Shown: positions 1 through 8,629, counted from the stretch's first letter. The stretch is 12,098 nucleotides of DNA from Tieghemiomyces parasiticus (GCA_027575765.1 JANBPT010001226.1:1-12098); one strand, 5' to 3'. Numbers and translations: made by a program. The notes: a model not told the origin generated them from the sequence alone.

Positions 1-2658
1 TGGACCACCGTATGCCCAGGTAGGTCGCTATGTCGCCGGTAGCCAATGCCCCGGGATGAGGGCCAGACGTCCAGGGTCGTAACATGGCGGACGGTCAGGC
101 CACAGTTACTGCTCCGCACAACGGTCAGCCCGCGGTCGGCCAGGGCGACACCCAGTCTCCGGATGATGTCGGTTTGGGCCGTAAACCGCCGGGCATGCCG
201 GGCTGCGGATTCCGTGGTCAACGGGGGTTCCAGTACGGTGTCATCGACTGGGTGGAGTGGGGCCGAGGGTGCGAAAAACCAGCCTTGGCTCACGTGCACG
301 GGGATCCGAGCCAAGACAGGCGGGCTCCTCGAGGTAATCGGCCCGTCGGGGCTGCGTGCTTCGCCGAGGAACACGTTACTCAGGCTGTCACGGCGTGAGG
401 CTATCGGCGGGGTGGTTGCCACAGGGATGTTATCGGCCAAGGCAACGTCCATAAGGCGAGACGACAAGTCGTTGGTGGGGCGGGAGAGGCGGCGCGGACG
501 GCGGCCGCTGCCACCTTCCCCCATTAAGTCGGTCCGACGGAATTGACGGTCCGGGTCGACCGTGGGTGACGCCATGGGGGACAAGGTTAGCCCCGCTGGG
601 TGCGTGGCTGACCTCGGCACCGCGCCGTAGTGACCGGTTAAGGGGGACGGTTGACTGGGTAGGTGTGGTGGCGTTGCGTGGGCCTCGGGGGTGTTTTGTC
701 GGTTACCAAGCAACGCAGTTAGGATGGTCAGGCCCACGGGCCGCGATCGACGTCGCTCAATGGGGGGCCGGATGGGTAAAGCCTGCGCGCTAGGTAGCGT
801 TTGTGGCAGGGGTGTCGGTGATTCAGAGATGATTCGGGGGTTGCGTGGCCAGGTCCAGGTAGAACTGCGCCGCCTCCCCACAAGCGGGTCCGAATTGGTG
901 GCGTCTATTACGGCAGCCTGCTGGGGTGGTAAGCTTGGAAAAGCCATTTCTCTTGCATTATTCAGTGGAGACGGGCGCAGGTCAATTGGCGAGGCAGGGA
1001 GAGAGGCCGCTTCGAGGGGGAGTAAGGGTCGGTCGGCTAGCACAGGGGTGGTTGGGGGAGTCCTTCGGGGCCGGAGATGGCGCGTGATGCTAAAGCTCGA
1101 TCGGCGCTGCCGCTGGGGGAACACCGGAGGGGTGCCACTACAGCTGACCTCGTCCGGTGCAGCAGTCAGGGGAGGTGGAAGGACCAGTGGGGGTGGTGGG
1201 CACTCCCGCAAGTCATACCGGCTTCCGCGCATAAGAATGGGCTCGATAGTGGCGAATCGGTCCTTGACCCGTTTCCGGTAGTCGGCCTTCTTGAAGTATT
1301 GGACCGGTGATGTGTTATACAGCCAGTGGCCCAACTTGTTAATCAAATCGGGCTTTGCGGCGCTACTGGTCGGCGTCCCCGATCCAGCACCGGTATCCAT
1401 AGCCAGAGCCGGAATTACGACCTGCATCGTGGGGTTACCTGCTGCGTCGGCCGGGCCGGGTACAAACTGGAGTTGTGGTGAGACCTCTTCCCAATCGTCA
1501 GCGGAAGACGGGAGCCCTTTGCGGGACCCTGACCGGGAGGAACTGGCGTGGCTAGGTGATCGGGAGACGCGCCGGCGGTGCTTAATGGGGGCCTGAGCCG
1601 GGTAGTTTCGATTGGTAATTCAGGTTGAGCATAAGACGGGCGATTCAGATGGTTAGTATAAGCGGTATGGCAGAAGGGCGCGATGGCATTGGTAATACAA
1701 GACCTGGACTTACCGCCAGCAAAGGCCAGTCGTAGTACCGGCGCTCGATTTCCGTGGGTTGGGCGGGATCGGCTATTCCGATTCCCTGGCGGGTGGGAGT
1801 GTGTGGCGCTGTCGGGGAGCTGGTCTCGCCCGGGGTGCCCAATGAACCGTCGACCGAGGCCGCCTCGGTCCGTCGGTGCCGGAGGTTGCCCATAACGACC
1901 GATCGGGTCTTGCGTAGCCAGCTGCGGGACTTAACGGTACCGTTCGACACAGACTCCATCGCATCCGTAGGTGTTCGGTTAACTAGGGGGATACTGCTAA
2001 AACTGGCGGGCACGATGGGGTCAGTCGGGGGACCAGTAACGGCCCGCTGTAGGTAAGGTGATGTCGTACTCTCCCCGGGGCACAGGGTATCACCAAATAG
2101 AAGGCGGTAGGTCACGTCAAACAGCACGCGGCCGCCGTCCCCGTCTACCACCTGGCAGCGCTTAAATAGGCTCGATGACGGGTCACTGCCTCCGCCCCCG
2201 ACCGGAAACGTCCAGGCAACCTCGCACACGTAAGCCTGCTCCCTTTGCGGTGGCAGGTCCGGTTTTGAACTCGCCTCCGCAATATGCACCCATTCTGAGT
2301 CGGAACTACCGGGCGACTCCGTTTCGGCCAGCGTGGGTGTGGGCCCGTAGTGACCCAGGTCGATTGTTAAACGGGTCTCGGCGCCGGTGACGTGGTTTTG
2401 CTCGAGCTCTACGTAGAAGAGGTGCAGAGGCTGGCTCCGACGTGGCATCAGACCCCCGCTGTCGCGGCGACGACTGTCCTGGATAGTGAAGAACAGGTGT
2501 AGGCCCCCGGCAGTGGTGCCATTCGGGACGTGAATGTCGAACGGTTCGTCAAAGTAAGCGACGCCAGGGCCGCCGGAAGGTAGGGCACAGCGGAAGAAGG
2601 CGCTGGGACCATCGTCCCGTCGGAAGAGGATGTTGGTCCAGGACAGCGTGGGCGGCAT
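1..2658 (-). CDS. NT-C2-like domain protein with long disordered tail (3' end beyond window)
   Basis: Two exons are visible: 2658-1714 (315 codons) and 1592 to the left edge (at least 530 more codons, no stop). They are joined in phase 0 across a textbook intron, giving at least 845 residues. The ATG at 2658 opens a GC-rich frame after a pyrimidine-rich leader; an in-frame ATG at 2871 would add 71 low-complexity residues and is less likely. Residues about 1-190 look beta-rich and resemble an NT-C2 domain: FDEPFDIHV near 36, the paired strands LHLFFTIQ (53-60) and LHLFYVELE (78-86), LTIDLGHY (97-104), and SLFKRCQVVDG with VLFDVTYRLLFGD (163-190). The rest is Ser/Pro/Arg-rich and probably disordered. 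It has an RS-rich patch near 322-340 and one structured-looking segment, LINKLGHWLYN with YFKKADYRKR, near 398-424. NT-C2 proteins act at membranes or the cytoskeleton; a role here is inference. The gene is sound; the domain call is tentative. Confidence 0.72.
1593..1713 (-). other. spliceosomal intron in the NT-C2-like gene
   Basis: This 121-bp phase-0 intron has donor GCG|GTAAGT, a perfect TACTAAC branch site at 1658-1652 and acceptor GGCTCAG|GCC, the first AG after the branch. Removing it joins two open frames. Reading through instead gives a stop at 1645. Confidence 0.9.
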
Positions 2659-3815
2659 GGCGGGTGGGAGGGGGGAAGGTCCCAGGGTATGTGGAGGTCT
2701 CGGAGAGCGAGGCGGATGGCGTAATAATAAAAAGTGGAATATCGAATTAAAGGTGGTGAGGCGGAGAAAATGGACGAGTCGCCGGGCTGTGACGTGGTTC
2801 ACAAGGCTGATTCCGTGTGGTCGAGAACGGAGGTTGGTGCGGAAAAGGAAAAAAAAATAATAACAATACATACACACAGCGGTGGAGAGGCGGTGTACAA
2901 GTGTCTGCTCGGTCAAAGGCCAGGGAGAGCTCCGGCTGTAAACAAGCGCAACAGCGGAGCTGCACAGCCAGGGGGCTGTAGAGGGTTGGAAGGGACATCA
3001 GGCCTTGCCAGTGGAAGCGGCCGGCCGGAAAAGGTCGAATCTAAGGGCCCAAATGGTTGGTGCATGGCCGGACCTGTCCAGCCTGGGGACCCAAAGCTCT
3101 CAAGGGCAGAGGTGTAAGGAGAATGCCACGGAAAAATAAATAGAATTAGGCTGTCTGCGGGTGCTTTGAGCACTAATGCCCACACTTCCAAGGCTGTGGC
3201 TGGCAATAGTGAAGGGTGATACACGGAGGGGGGAGCCCCCTCCCCCTGTAATGCACAGTTTGGGTCAGGAGACGCTGGAGCTGCGGGGCAACGGCTGGTA
3301 GGAAAAAGAGGGCGATGATGGCACTCGTATGGGCCATCCTCTTCTGTAGGTCGCAGCGAGCCTGGCCATGTGGCAGCAGAATCAGGCTTGGATCCAGCAC
3401 ATTTCTGCCAGATATCATGGGTAAGGCCCGAAACGTGTATCGAACAACGATTGTCCGGAAGTCGTGCCCGAGTCACACGTTCTCCTACCCCGTACCATCC
3501 GACAGTAAGGCGCCGCCTGATATACGTAAATTCCTTCCAGGCTAGTATATGGGCCGCCATATGTTTAATCGTGACAATACCTTGAGCCGGAATGGGGTTA
3601 ACACAATGTCTAATAGTATAATTGAAAAAGCGTCGTTCGTTACTAATAATTGCCGCCATTAGATGTACAGACGGAATTTTATTTACTAGTGCAGCTGACA
3701 ACTCCTACCGTATAGCGTCACAATATCAAGCTACATATTTACACCTGCTAGGACGCCAAGAGGACCCAAGGTCACTCATAGACCCCTAGCGTAAGGTTGG
3801 GCAATGGTTTTAGTA
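2659..3815. other. intergenic region upstream of the NT-C2-like gene
   Basis: On the minus strand this holds the leader and promoter side of the left-edge gene, including a T-rich tract at about 2845-2870 and an AT-rich TATTTAT-like stretch near 3130-3143. Downstream of the small secreted gene it holds that gene's 3' flank. Apart from the doubtful open frame at 2913-3659, listed separately, I recognise no gene, tRNA or repeat here. Confidence 0.5.
2913..3659 (-). CDS. doubtful open frame, 248 aa, no recognised family
   Basis: An uninterrupted minus-strand frame begins with ATG at 3659 and ends at TGA 2915-2913. The N-terminal third (MAAIISNERRFFNY, then AHILAWKEFTYIRRR and GWYGVGERVTRAR) looks more protein-like than the C-terminal Pro/Ser-rich part. 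No domain, signal peptide or membrane segment is evident, and no TATA box or intron signal supports it. It ends only about 250 bp upstream of the NT-C2-like gene, so it occupies what should be that gene's promoter. A frame this long is uncommon but possible by chance. It may be a diverged orphan gene, part of the neighbour's leader, or noise. Confidence 0.2.
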   Translation of the reverse strand: MAAIISNERRFFNYTIRHCVNPIPAQGIVTIKHMAAHILAWKEFTYIRRRLTVGWYGVGERVTRARLPDNRCSIHVSGLTHDIWQKCAGSKPDSAATWPGSLRPTEEDGPYECHHRPLFPTSRCPAAPASPDPNCALQGEGAPPSVYHPSLLPATALEVWALVLKAPADSLILFIFPWHSPYTSALESFGSPGWTGPAMHQPFGPLDSTFSGRPLPLARPDVPSNPLQPPGCAAPLLRLFTAGALPGL

Positions 3816-4193
3816 TCAGGGGAGAGGCTGGAGAAGCGTGTCTTGCGGATTGATGCCCTGTTGAACGTATTGTAGGTCATTCGGCGGTATGTTGGGGTAC
3901 CCGAGATATTCTTTAATGCGATCCCCACCATCCCCGGTCTGCAAATAGGAAAAACTGGGAGGGTAAAGAGGTTGGTTCTGTCCGTTGTCATTGGCATAGC
4001 CCTGGTGGTATTGCGGCGGCTGATCAGGGTATTTGAATACTTCCAAAGTGTTGAGTTTAGGAAGAGGTCTCAGATTACCTTCGGTAGAGTCCGCACCAAA
4101 CTTTGAGTCGAAGATTGGTACTGCGTGGCAGCCCGGCAAGGCCACTCCTACAAATAGTCCAATGGTCACCATGAGAGACTGAAATGCATGCAT
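3816..4193 (-). CDS. small predicted secreted protein, Pro/Tyr/Gln-rich
   Basis: This single-exon frame codes for 125 aa. The N-terminus reads as a classical signal peptide: MHAFQSLMV, then a hydrophobic core TIGLFVGVALPG, with likely cleavage after CHA (residues 22-24), leaving a mature chain of about 101 residues. The mature part has no cysteine. It is rich in Pro, Tyr, Gln and Asn (for example PDQPPQYHQGY and YLGYPNIPP), which suggests an extended or disordered secreted or wall-associated protein. I recognise no family. A palindromic TATA box lies 174 bp upstream of the ATG on the same strand, which supports a real transcription unit. Third codon positions look less GC-rich than in RRP1 or the left-edge gene. 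It could be a lineage-specific secreted protein; any effector role is speculation. Confidence 0.6.
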   Translation of the reverse strand: MHAFQSLMVTIGLFVGVALPGCHAVPIFDSKFGADSTEGNLRPLPKLNTLEVFKYPDQPPQYHQGYANDNGQNQPLYPPSFSYLQTGDGGDRIKEYLGYPNIPPNDLQYVQQGINPQDTLLQPLP

Positions 4194-5276
4194 CGCGTAT
4201 GTAAGTACCTGGAGGAGAAGGCAGAGAGGAGGTAGGGGGGGGGCAAGGGGAGCAGATGGCCAAATGATATCAGGCGTGGCTAATTTACGAGCCGGAAAGA
4301 GATAACTACAGAAGGCGGAAGAAGTAGGGTGATTTGCATGACTGGCCGATGGCAGGAGGGGTATCCGTATATATACACGGCCACCGAACGACAGCGCAAC
4401 GGCGCGGCTGGCCCTACAGGTCTGCGGTGCTGTCCCTTTGGCCGGTTCAACTGGGCTGGCAAATGACAGTACAGGCAGGATGAAATAAGCCCACCTGGGC
4501 TTCTAGGGATACCAACCCATTGCCATTCCCCCCCCCTTCCATTCGTCTCCTCGTCCACCCTTTTTATCATACGGTGCACTCACCACGGCGGTGATATTCA
4601 ATATCAAAGTGGTACAAAGGTCAACGGATGGGATAACGGATAAAGGACTATGAGGAGAGTTCAATGGCGGTATGGGTGGAAGAGACCCTGGGCAGGTCCC
4701 CAGCTAACGTGAATTCTCAATTACGGATTGGGAGAGGGAGGAGAGGAAGAGGTCTACACCAAGAGGCCCGCCAGCACTAATGGCGTCGATGGGGATTTTG
4801 ACTCTCGACGAGATCAGGGACAACCAGGCCCGTAGTGGCGGCGCACAGTTTTTCGTTATTTGGAGAGGGGAGGTGAGGCAGTAGCAGCCAGCTGGGAATT
4901 TCGTAAAGGGAGGCACCCAGCGTATTCGGAAGCTCCGCTCTTTTTCCACAAACAGCGTGGACTGGCTATCCATAGCCCGACCATGCATCTACTGGCTATT
5001 GCTATAATAGCACAATGGAGCGCACGGCCACAGTGTGGAACGTTTGGAGCTCAGTGGGCAATTTCAAGGTGGCGAACATGGAAAAACGGATAACCCTAGA
5101 TTTCATTGAGCAGGTACATATGTAGATAAACGAGAAAATGATGCATAAAAAATATGAAAAAGTATGTAGGCATGAACCGTACAATCGAGGGGAGGGGGTG
5201 TGCGTCGGATATCGAACCGAAGGGAGGGGGGCAGCAGGAAACGGGTGTGTGTATGTGCTTATACCTAAATGTCAGA
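4194..5276. other. leader and promoter of the small secreted gene, and 3' flank of RRP1
   Basis: Reading the minus strand, the part just after 5276 is the RRP1 3' untranslated side. It has A/T-rich stretches near 5140-5165 that could hold cleavage and polyadenylation signals, though no single signal is decisive. The part nearer 4194 has a strongly pyrimidine-rich leader (minus strand, about 4206-4255) and the TATA box. A 94-codon frame at 4704-4988 has no supporting feature and is not called. No RNA gene is recognised. Confidence 0.5.
4367..4376 (-). promoter_or_regulatory. TATA box of the small secreted gene
   Basis: GTATATATAC is palindromic and lies 174 bp upstream of the ATG at 4193. Initiation about 30 bp downstream would give a leader of roughly 140-150 nt that is pyrimidine-rich. 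Orientation is assigned from the only plausible downstream gene. Confidence 0.5.
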
Positions 5277-8200
5277 TTACTTACGCTTGGCCGCCAGACG
5301 CGACGACTGACGGCGGGGAGTATCAGCAGGGACCAGGGAACGCCGTCTCGAAGCCGGGGTCTGCCGGGGAGTTGACGCGCGACGGGGGGAGACCGTGAAG
5401 ACCGGCGGAGTTTCGCGGTTGACCGGGGCAGTCTGGGGAGCTGCATTTAGTGGCCGCTGCTGGGATAGGAAGTCCTTGACTGGGGTCACCTGAAATCCAC
5501 CATCCCCGGTTTCGTTGGAGTTATCTGCCGCCGAGGTCGACTGGGCGGTGGAGTGATTGGGCGTGGTGGCGAGGGAATTGAGATGTTCTTTCACGGGCGT
5601 CACTTTAAATGTCGTCTCAGTGGCCAGGGTCGGCCGAGTGGGGGTGCCCGCCGGGGATGGCGGAGCTGCGGATGATCCCCGGGTGGACGCATCGAGGCCA
5701 ACCGTTGAGACGGCGGTAGCAGTAGCCGCCTTGGCCGTGGCCGCAGCGGGTGACACTTCCACAGCCAGCGGCGAAACCATACGGGTCGCGGGGGTGGGCG
5801 ACGACTGACCAGCGGCGACCGCACTGTGGTTCAGCGATGCCATGGGTGCCGGGGAGTTAGAAGTAGAGGCCTGGGAAGGAGACGACGACCCGGACAGCAT
5901 GGAATCATTGGACCCCACTCGACGGAGCGACGGCTTTGCCGGATCGCCGAACCGGATGGCGGTAGGCAGAGGGGTGATGGGTAGGGCCTTGCGGAATAAC
6001 TTGACCGAATTGCACTCCAACGACCAGTGCACCGATTTTTTGGTGCCGGGGGTCCGCGGGCTACCGCCCACGGATGGGGTGGCAGGGCTACTCGTTACCG
6101 CGGGTGACACGGCCTGAACCTGGGCCACAGCGGCAACGGTCGAGGCGGTGAGGTTGGCTGTGCTCGACGGAGGGACGGGCCCCACGGTCCACTTGATATC
6201 CAGGCGCCGTTTCTTGGCGAGCAGTAGGTCGCGTTTCCAGGCCAGGTGAGCCCGCGCCGCGGCGGTGAGGACGGTCGGTCGGATTTGGGCACGGGCAGGG
6301 CGACGTTCGGTGGCCACTGCTGAGGTCTCGGCCGCGGTCACCTTAGACCGCTTGCTCGGCCGCATCGATGGCTCCCCGGCCTCCTCCGAGCTAATGGTCG
6401 GCCACCCGTTGGCCATCGGCTTACTGGACTCCTCCGACCGACGCTTACCCAAGGTTGGTTGGACGGGGTCCGGATAATAGTTACGGAAGCTCTTCAGCAA
6501 CTTGGCCATCAGCTCCAGGCCGGCGCCGGGCGACGGCAGGGGTCGCTGGTTCTTCTTCTTTTTACCACTGCCTGGGGCCGCCGGCTTGGGCGGGGTTGCC
6601 CGTACGAGGGCAGCCTTGACAAGGGGCAGTTCGCGGTCAAAATACGAGTTCTCGTCGAGGTAGTCGGGGTCAGCCCGTTTGGCCAAGATCGGCCGGAAGA
6701 TTTCTTTGGCGACCATGCCAACAGTAACGGAATTGCGGCTGTTAGCTAGGAATTGAATGTAAGGCTCGAGCAGGCGGGCGAACGGAATCGTCTCGCGTTT
6801 CTGAAATACCGCCGTCAATGAGGTAGCGTAGGTAACATTAAGAGGTACGATAAAAGGTTGGTAAGTAGAGCAGAGCATCGATGGTTAGCGATATGCTAAT
6901 CCGCAGTCCGCAAACAGGACTACCAAACCCCTAGGTACTGTGCGTAGACGGCAAGGAAGGCAAGGCTTACCTCCTTAGCGATAGCAACGTCCAGCTCCTC
7001 TAAAACACAGTCGATGAGCTGGGACTGGAGACCGATGGGTAGCCGGTTGTTAGAGTAGCTGTGTATACAAGGTCATTCAGGGCGGCGGAGGTAGGATATC
7101 GATGTTAGCCGGAAGGGTGGAATGGCACTGAATTCTCGCAAGAAGTAATTTCAACCGGCCACTTTGATCCTGAAAGGACGACGCCTGGAGAAACCATCTT
7201 GCGCTGGCAACAAAATAAGAATAACAATAACGGGTAAGCAAGGGCTAAGATACCATGAGGCGTTTTGCCACTTACTCGAGCACAGTCGTAGCGAGCACCT
7301 GATTGACCTGGTCGACGACTTCGGAGGCCCAGCCTTCCTGTTGTAGTAGCTTGTAGGTGTACCGAAGGACGAAACGGGCCAGCTGACCACACTTATTGAT
7401 ACTGACGACCGGTGGTGGATAAGATGCGAGGGGCGAGATTCATATCACGGTCAGAATCGATACGGATGGGCCAAGTAAGTACGTGTTGATTAAGCGTTGA
7501 CAAACCCAATCCCAGATGTACTGGCTTTTAAAAAGGTAAACCCCGGCCACTGGCACTTACCGGTGCTTATCGATATGGAACCACTGCTGTCCCATGACCC
7601 GCCAGTAGGACTTGTAAAAAGCCATGCGGTTGGTAGGATGGATCGAGAGGAGCGAGGAGGCCAGCTTCTCGTTTAGCTCCTGTTGGACCAGCGGCTTGTC
7701 GGACATCCAAACGCCTAGTAGGTAGGGTCGAGGTGACAAAGGTAAGAATCGATCGATAGGCCTAAGGATTAGCTGTCAAGACCACTATAAACCTAAAGGC
7801 CGCCATGCGGCGGTCGGGTGCAGTAGATATAACTAGGAGGGCCGTACTACACTTACTGAAAAAGAGGCCCTCCCAGAGCTTGTCCATCTCCAGTTCGCTA
7901 ATATCCTGGGCGCCGCGCAACCAGTTCAGGAGTGCGTCGGTAGCCTTGTCCCGCACTTCCTTCTCTGTTTAGTGGCGATTCGTACGGCAACGGTAGAAGG
8001 TGGAGCCAGATAATGGGGTTAGCGCTGGGTTCGTTAGCCGCGAGGCCGCGTGGACCGTTCGCCCTGGCCCAGGTGGGTCGGAACCGGCCATGTCGGGCGG
8101 TAGCGTTGCTAGGCTAGGTACCGGTAACCACCTGCTTACCGTTTGAGCCCAGGCGCTTGCCGAAGGCGGTATGGGATCCGTGCATTCCGGGCATGGTCAT
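5277..8200 (-). CDS. RRP1: ribosomal RNA processing protein 1 (RRP1/Nop52 family)
   Basis: Six exons join in frame: 8200-8140, 7964-7857, 7714-7561, 7401-7276, 7058-6971 and 6800-5277, giving 686 aa. RRP1/Nop52 is a nucleolar factor for 27S pre-rRNA processing in 60S ribosome assembly. The Nop52 domain covers about residues 10-230. It shows FGKRLGSNEKEVRDKA near 13-28, LWEGLFF (50-56), the family hallmark WMSDKPLVQQEL (59-70), QWFHIDKHR (100-108), the helix CGQLARFVLRYTYKLL, and LPIGLQSQLIDCVLEELD (156-173). Several of these blocks are created only by splicing, which confirms the model. The tail (about 250-686) is basic, Ser/Thr/Pro-rich and probably disordered, with NLS-like KKKK, KKRR and terminal KRK. 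At 434-438, KSVHW followed by SLECNSVKLF matches the conserved tail motif of metazoan RRP1B proteins. Related VTPVK motifs occur at 577 and 615. ATGs at 8194 and 8185 are alternative starts. Confidence 0.93.
6801..6970 (-). other. RRP1 intron 5
   Basis: This 170-bp phase-0 intron has donor GAG|GTAAGC, branch CTAAC at 6888-6884, and acceptor TATTTCAG|AAA, the first AG after the branch. The word ATCGAT follows the branch by one base. Confidence 0.88.
7059..7275 (-). other. RRP1 intron 4
   Basis: This 217-bp phase-2 intron has donor CTCGA|GTAAGT, branch CTAAC at 7108-7104 and acceptor TACACAG|C, the first AG after the branch. ATCGAT abuts the branch. Splicing restores the Nop52 run VLDYSNNRLPIGL. 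Confidence 0.87.
7402..7560 (-). other. RRP1 intron 3
   Basis: This 159-bp phase-2 intron has donor CACCG|GTAAGT, probable branch CTGAC at 7454-7450, and acceptor GGTCGTCAG|T, the first AG after it. Splicing gives HIDKHRINKCGQLARF, the expected Nop52 continuation. Confidence 0.88.
7715..7856 (-). other. RRP1 intron 2
   Basis: This 142-bp phase-1 intron has donor TTCA|GTAAGT and acceptor CTACTAG|GC. The likely branch is CTTAC at 7746-7742, since the chosen AG is then the first one downstream. An earlier AG (CCTTAG) would lead to a stop. Splicing builds GLFFSVWMSDKP, the family hallmark. Confidence 0.86.
7965..8139 (-). other. RRP1 intron 1
   Basis: This 175-bp phase-1 intron has donor AACG|GTAAGC, branch CTAAC at 8022-8018 and acceptor CTAAACAG|AG, the first AG after the branch. 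Splicing gives GSNEKEVRDKA, matching the start of the Nop52 domain. Confidence 0.86.
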
Positions 8201-8509
8201 CCGAATAATAGGTTAGGTACGGAGCTGGTTACGAAACGAGGGGGAAGTAATTATCGTAGCAGGAGTACACGTTGAATTGGAGAATGGGTGGAGTCACAGG
8301 ATTCTCCAGTGCGAGCGTGTATCAATGTTGATAGAATTCGATTTGAATGTCCACGTCAGGTCACTCATGCACAACAGTTTCGGGTTATCGTTAGAGATCC
8401 CGACCTATACTAAACCCCCTGCCGGCTACTTTTTTTTTTGCCTTCTGTAGCCTAAACCAACTGTGATCAACCGGTAAGGTCTTTAGCCCAGTTGCTGTTG
8501 TTCTTTAGC

Positions 8510-8518
8510 AAAAATTTT
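8510..8518 (-). promoter_or_regulatory. RRPE-like rRNA-processing element upstream of RRP1
   Basis: AAAAATTTT matches the core of the RRPE element that sits upstream of ribosome-biogenesis genes in yeasts. It lies about 310 bp upstream of the RRP1 ATG. No accompanying PAC (GATGAG) element was seen. The match is short and AT-rich, so function is inferred from the gene it precedes. Confidence 0.4.
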
Positions 8519-8603
8519 CCTACAGAGCTTGGTACTCGGCGGGAGAAAAATTAATAGTACCACCCCTATTTCGCCCTACGTTCGTCGAATCACAACCGGT
8601 TAT

Positions 8604-8629
8604 CCACAACTGATCACAATCAGTTGTGG
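8604..8629. repeat. perfect inverted repeat, 10-bp arms and 6-nt loop
   Basis: CCACAACTGA and TCAGTTGTGG are exact reverse complements around TCACAA. The repeat lies 175-200 bp beyond the F-box-like stop codon and about 400 bp upstream of RRP1. It is flanked at 8594-8601 by the palindrome AACCGGTT. It could be a 3'-UTR hairpin or a protein-binding site. Confidence 0.6.

Noticed and set aside
46..1596. Several plus-strand open frames of 75-196 codons at the left end.
   Set aside because: They lie opposite a continuous minus-strand exon with better composition and a proven splice entry; the high GC of that exon creates antisense frames.
3776..3816. A TACTAAA branch-like site and CGCTAG acceptor just after the stop of the small secreted gene, suggesting a further exon.
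   Set aside because: No GTAAG-type donor exists in the preceding frame (the nearest is GTAATC), unlike every accepted intron here.
4198..4206. A consensus donor-like GTAAGT on the plus strand.
   Set aside because: No plus-strand coding frame precedes it and no matching acceptor context was found.
4704..4988. A 94-codon minus-strand frame starting with ATG.
   Set aside because: No domain, signal peptide or promoter at a sensible distance; it lies in the flank between RRP1 and the small secreted gene.
5557..6749. Plus- and minus-strand secondary frames inside RRP1.
   Set aside because: They are shadows of the GC-rich, low-complexity last exon of RRP1.
8604..8629. The hairpin as part of a snoRNA.
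   Set aside because: No C/D or H/ACA box motifs could be placed at the required distances.
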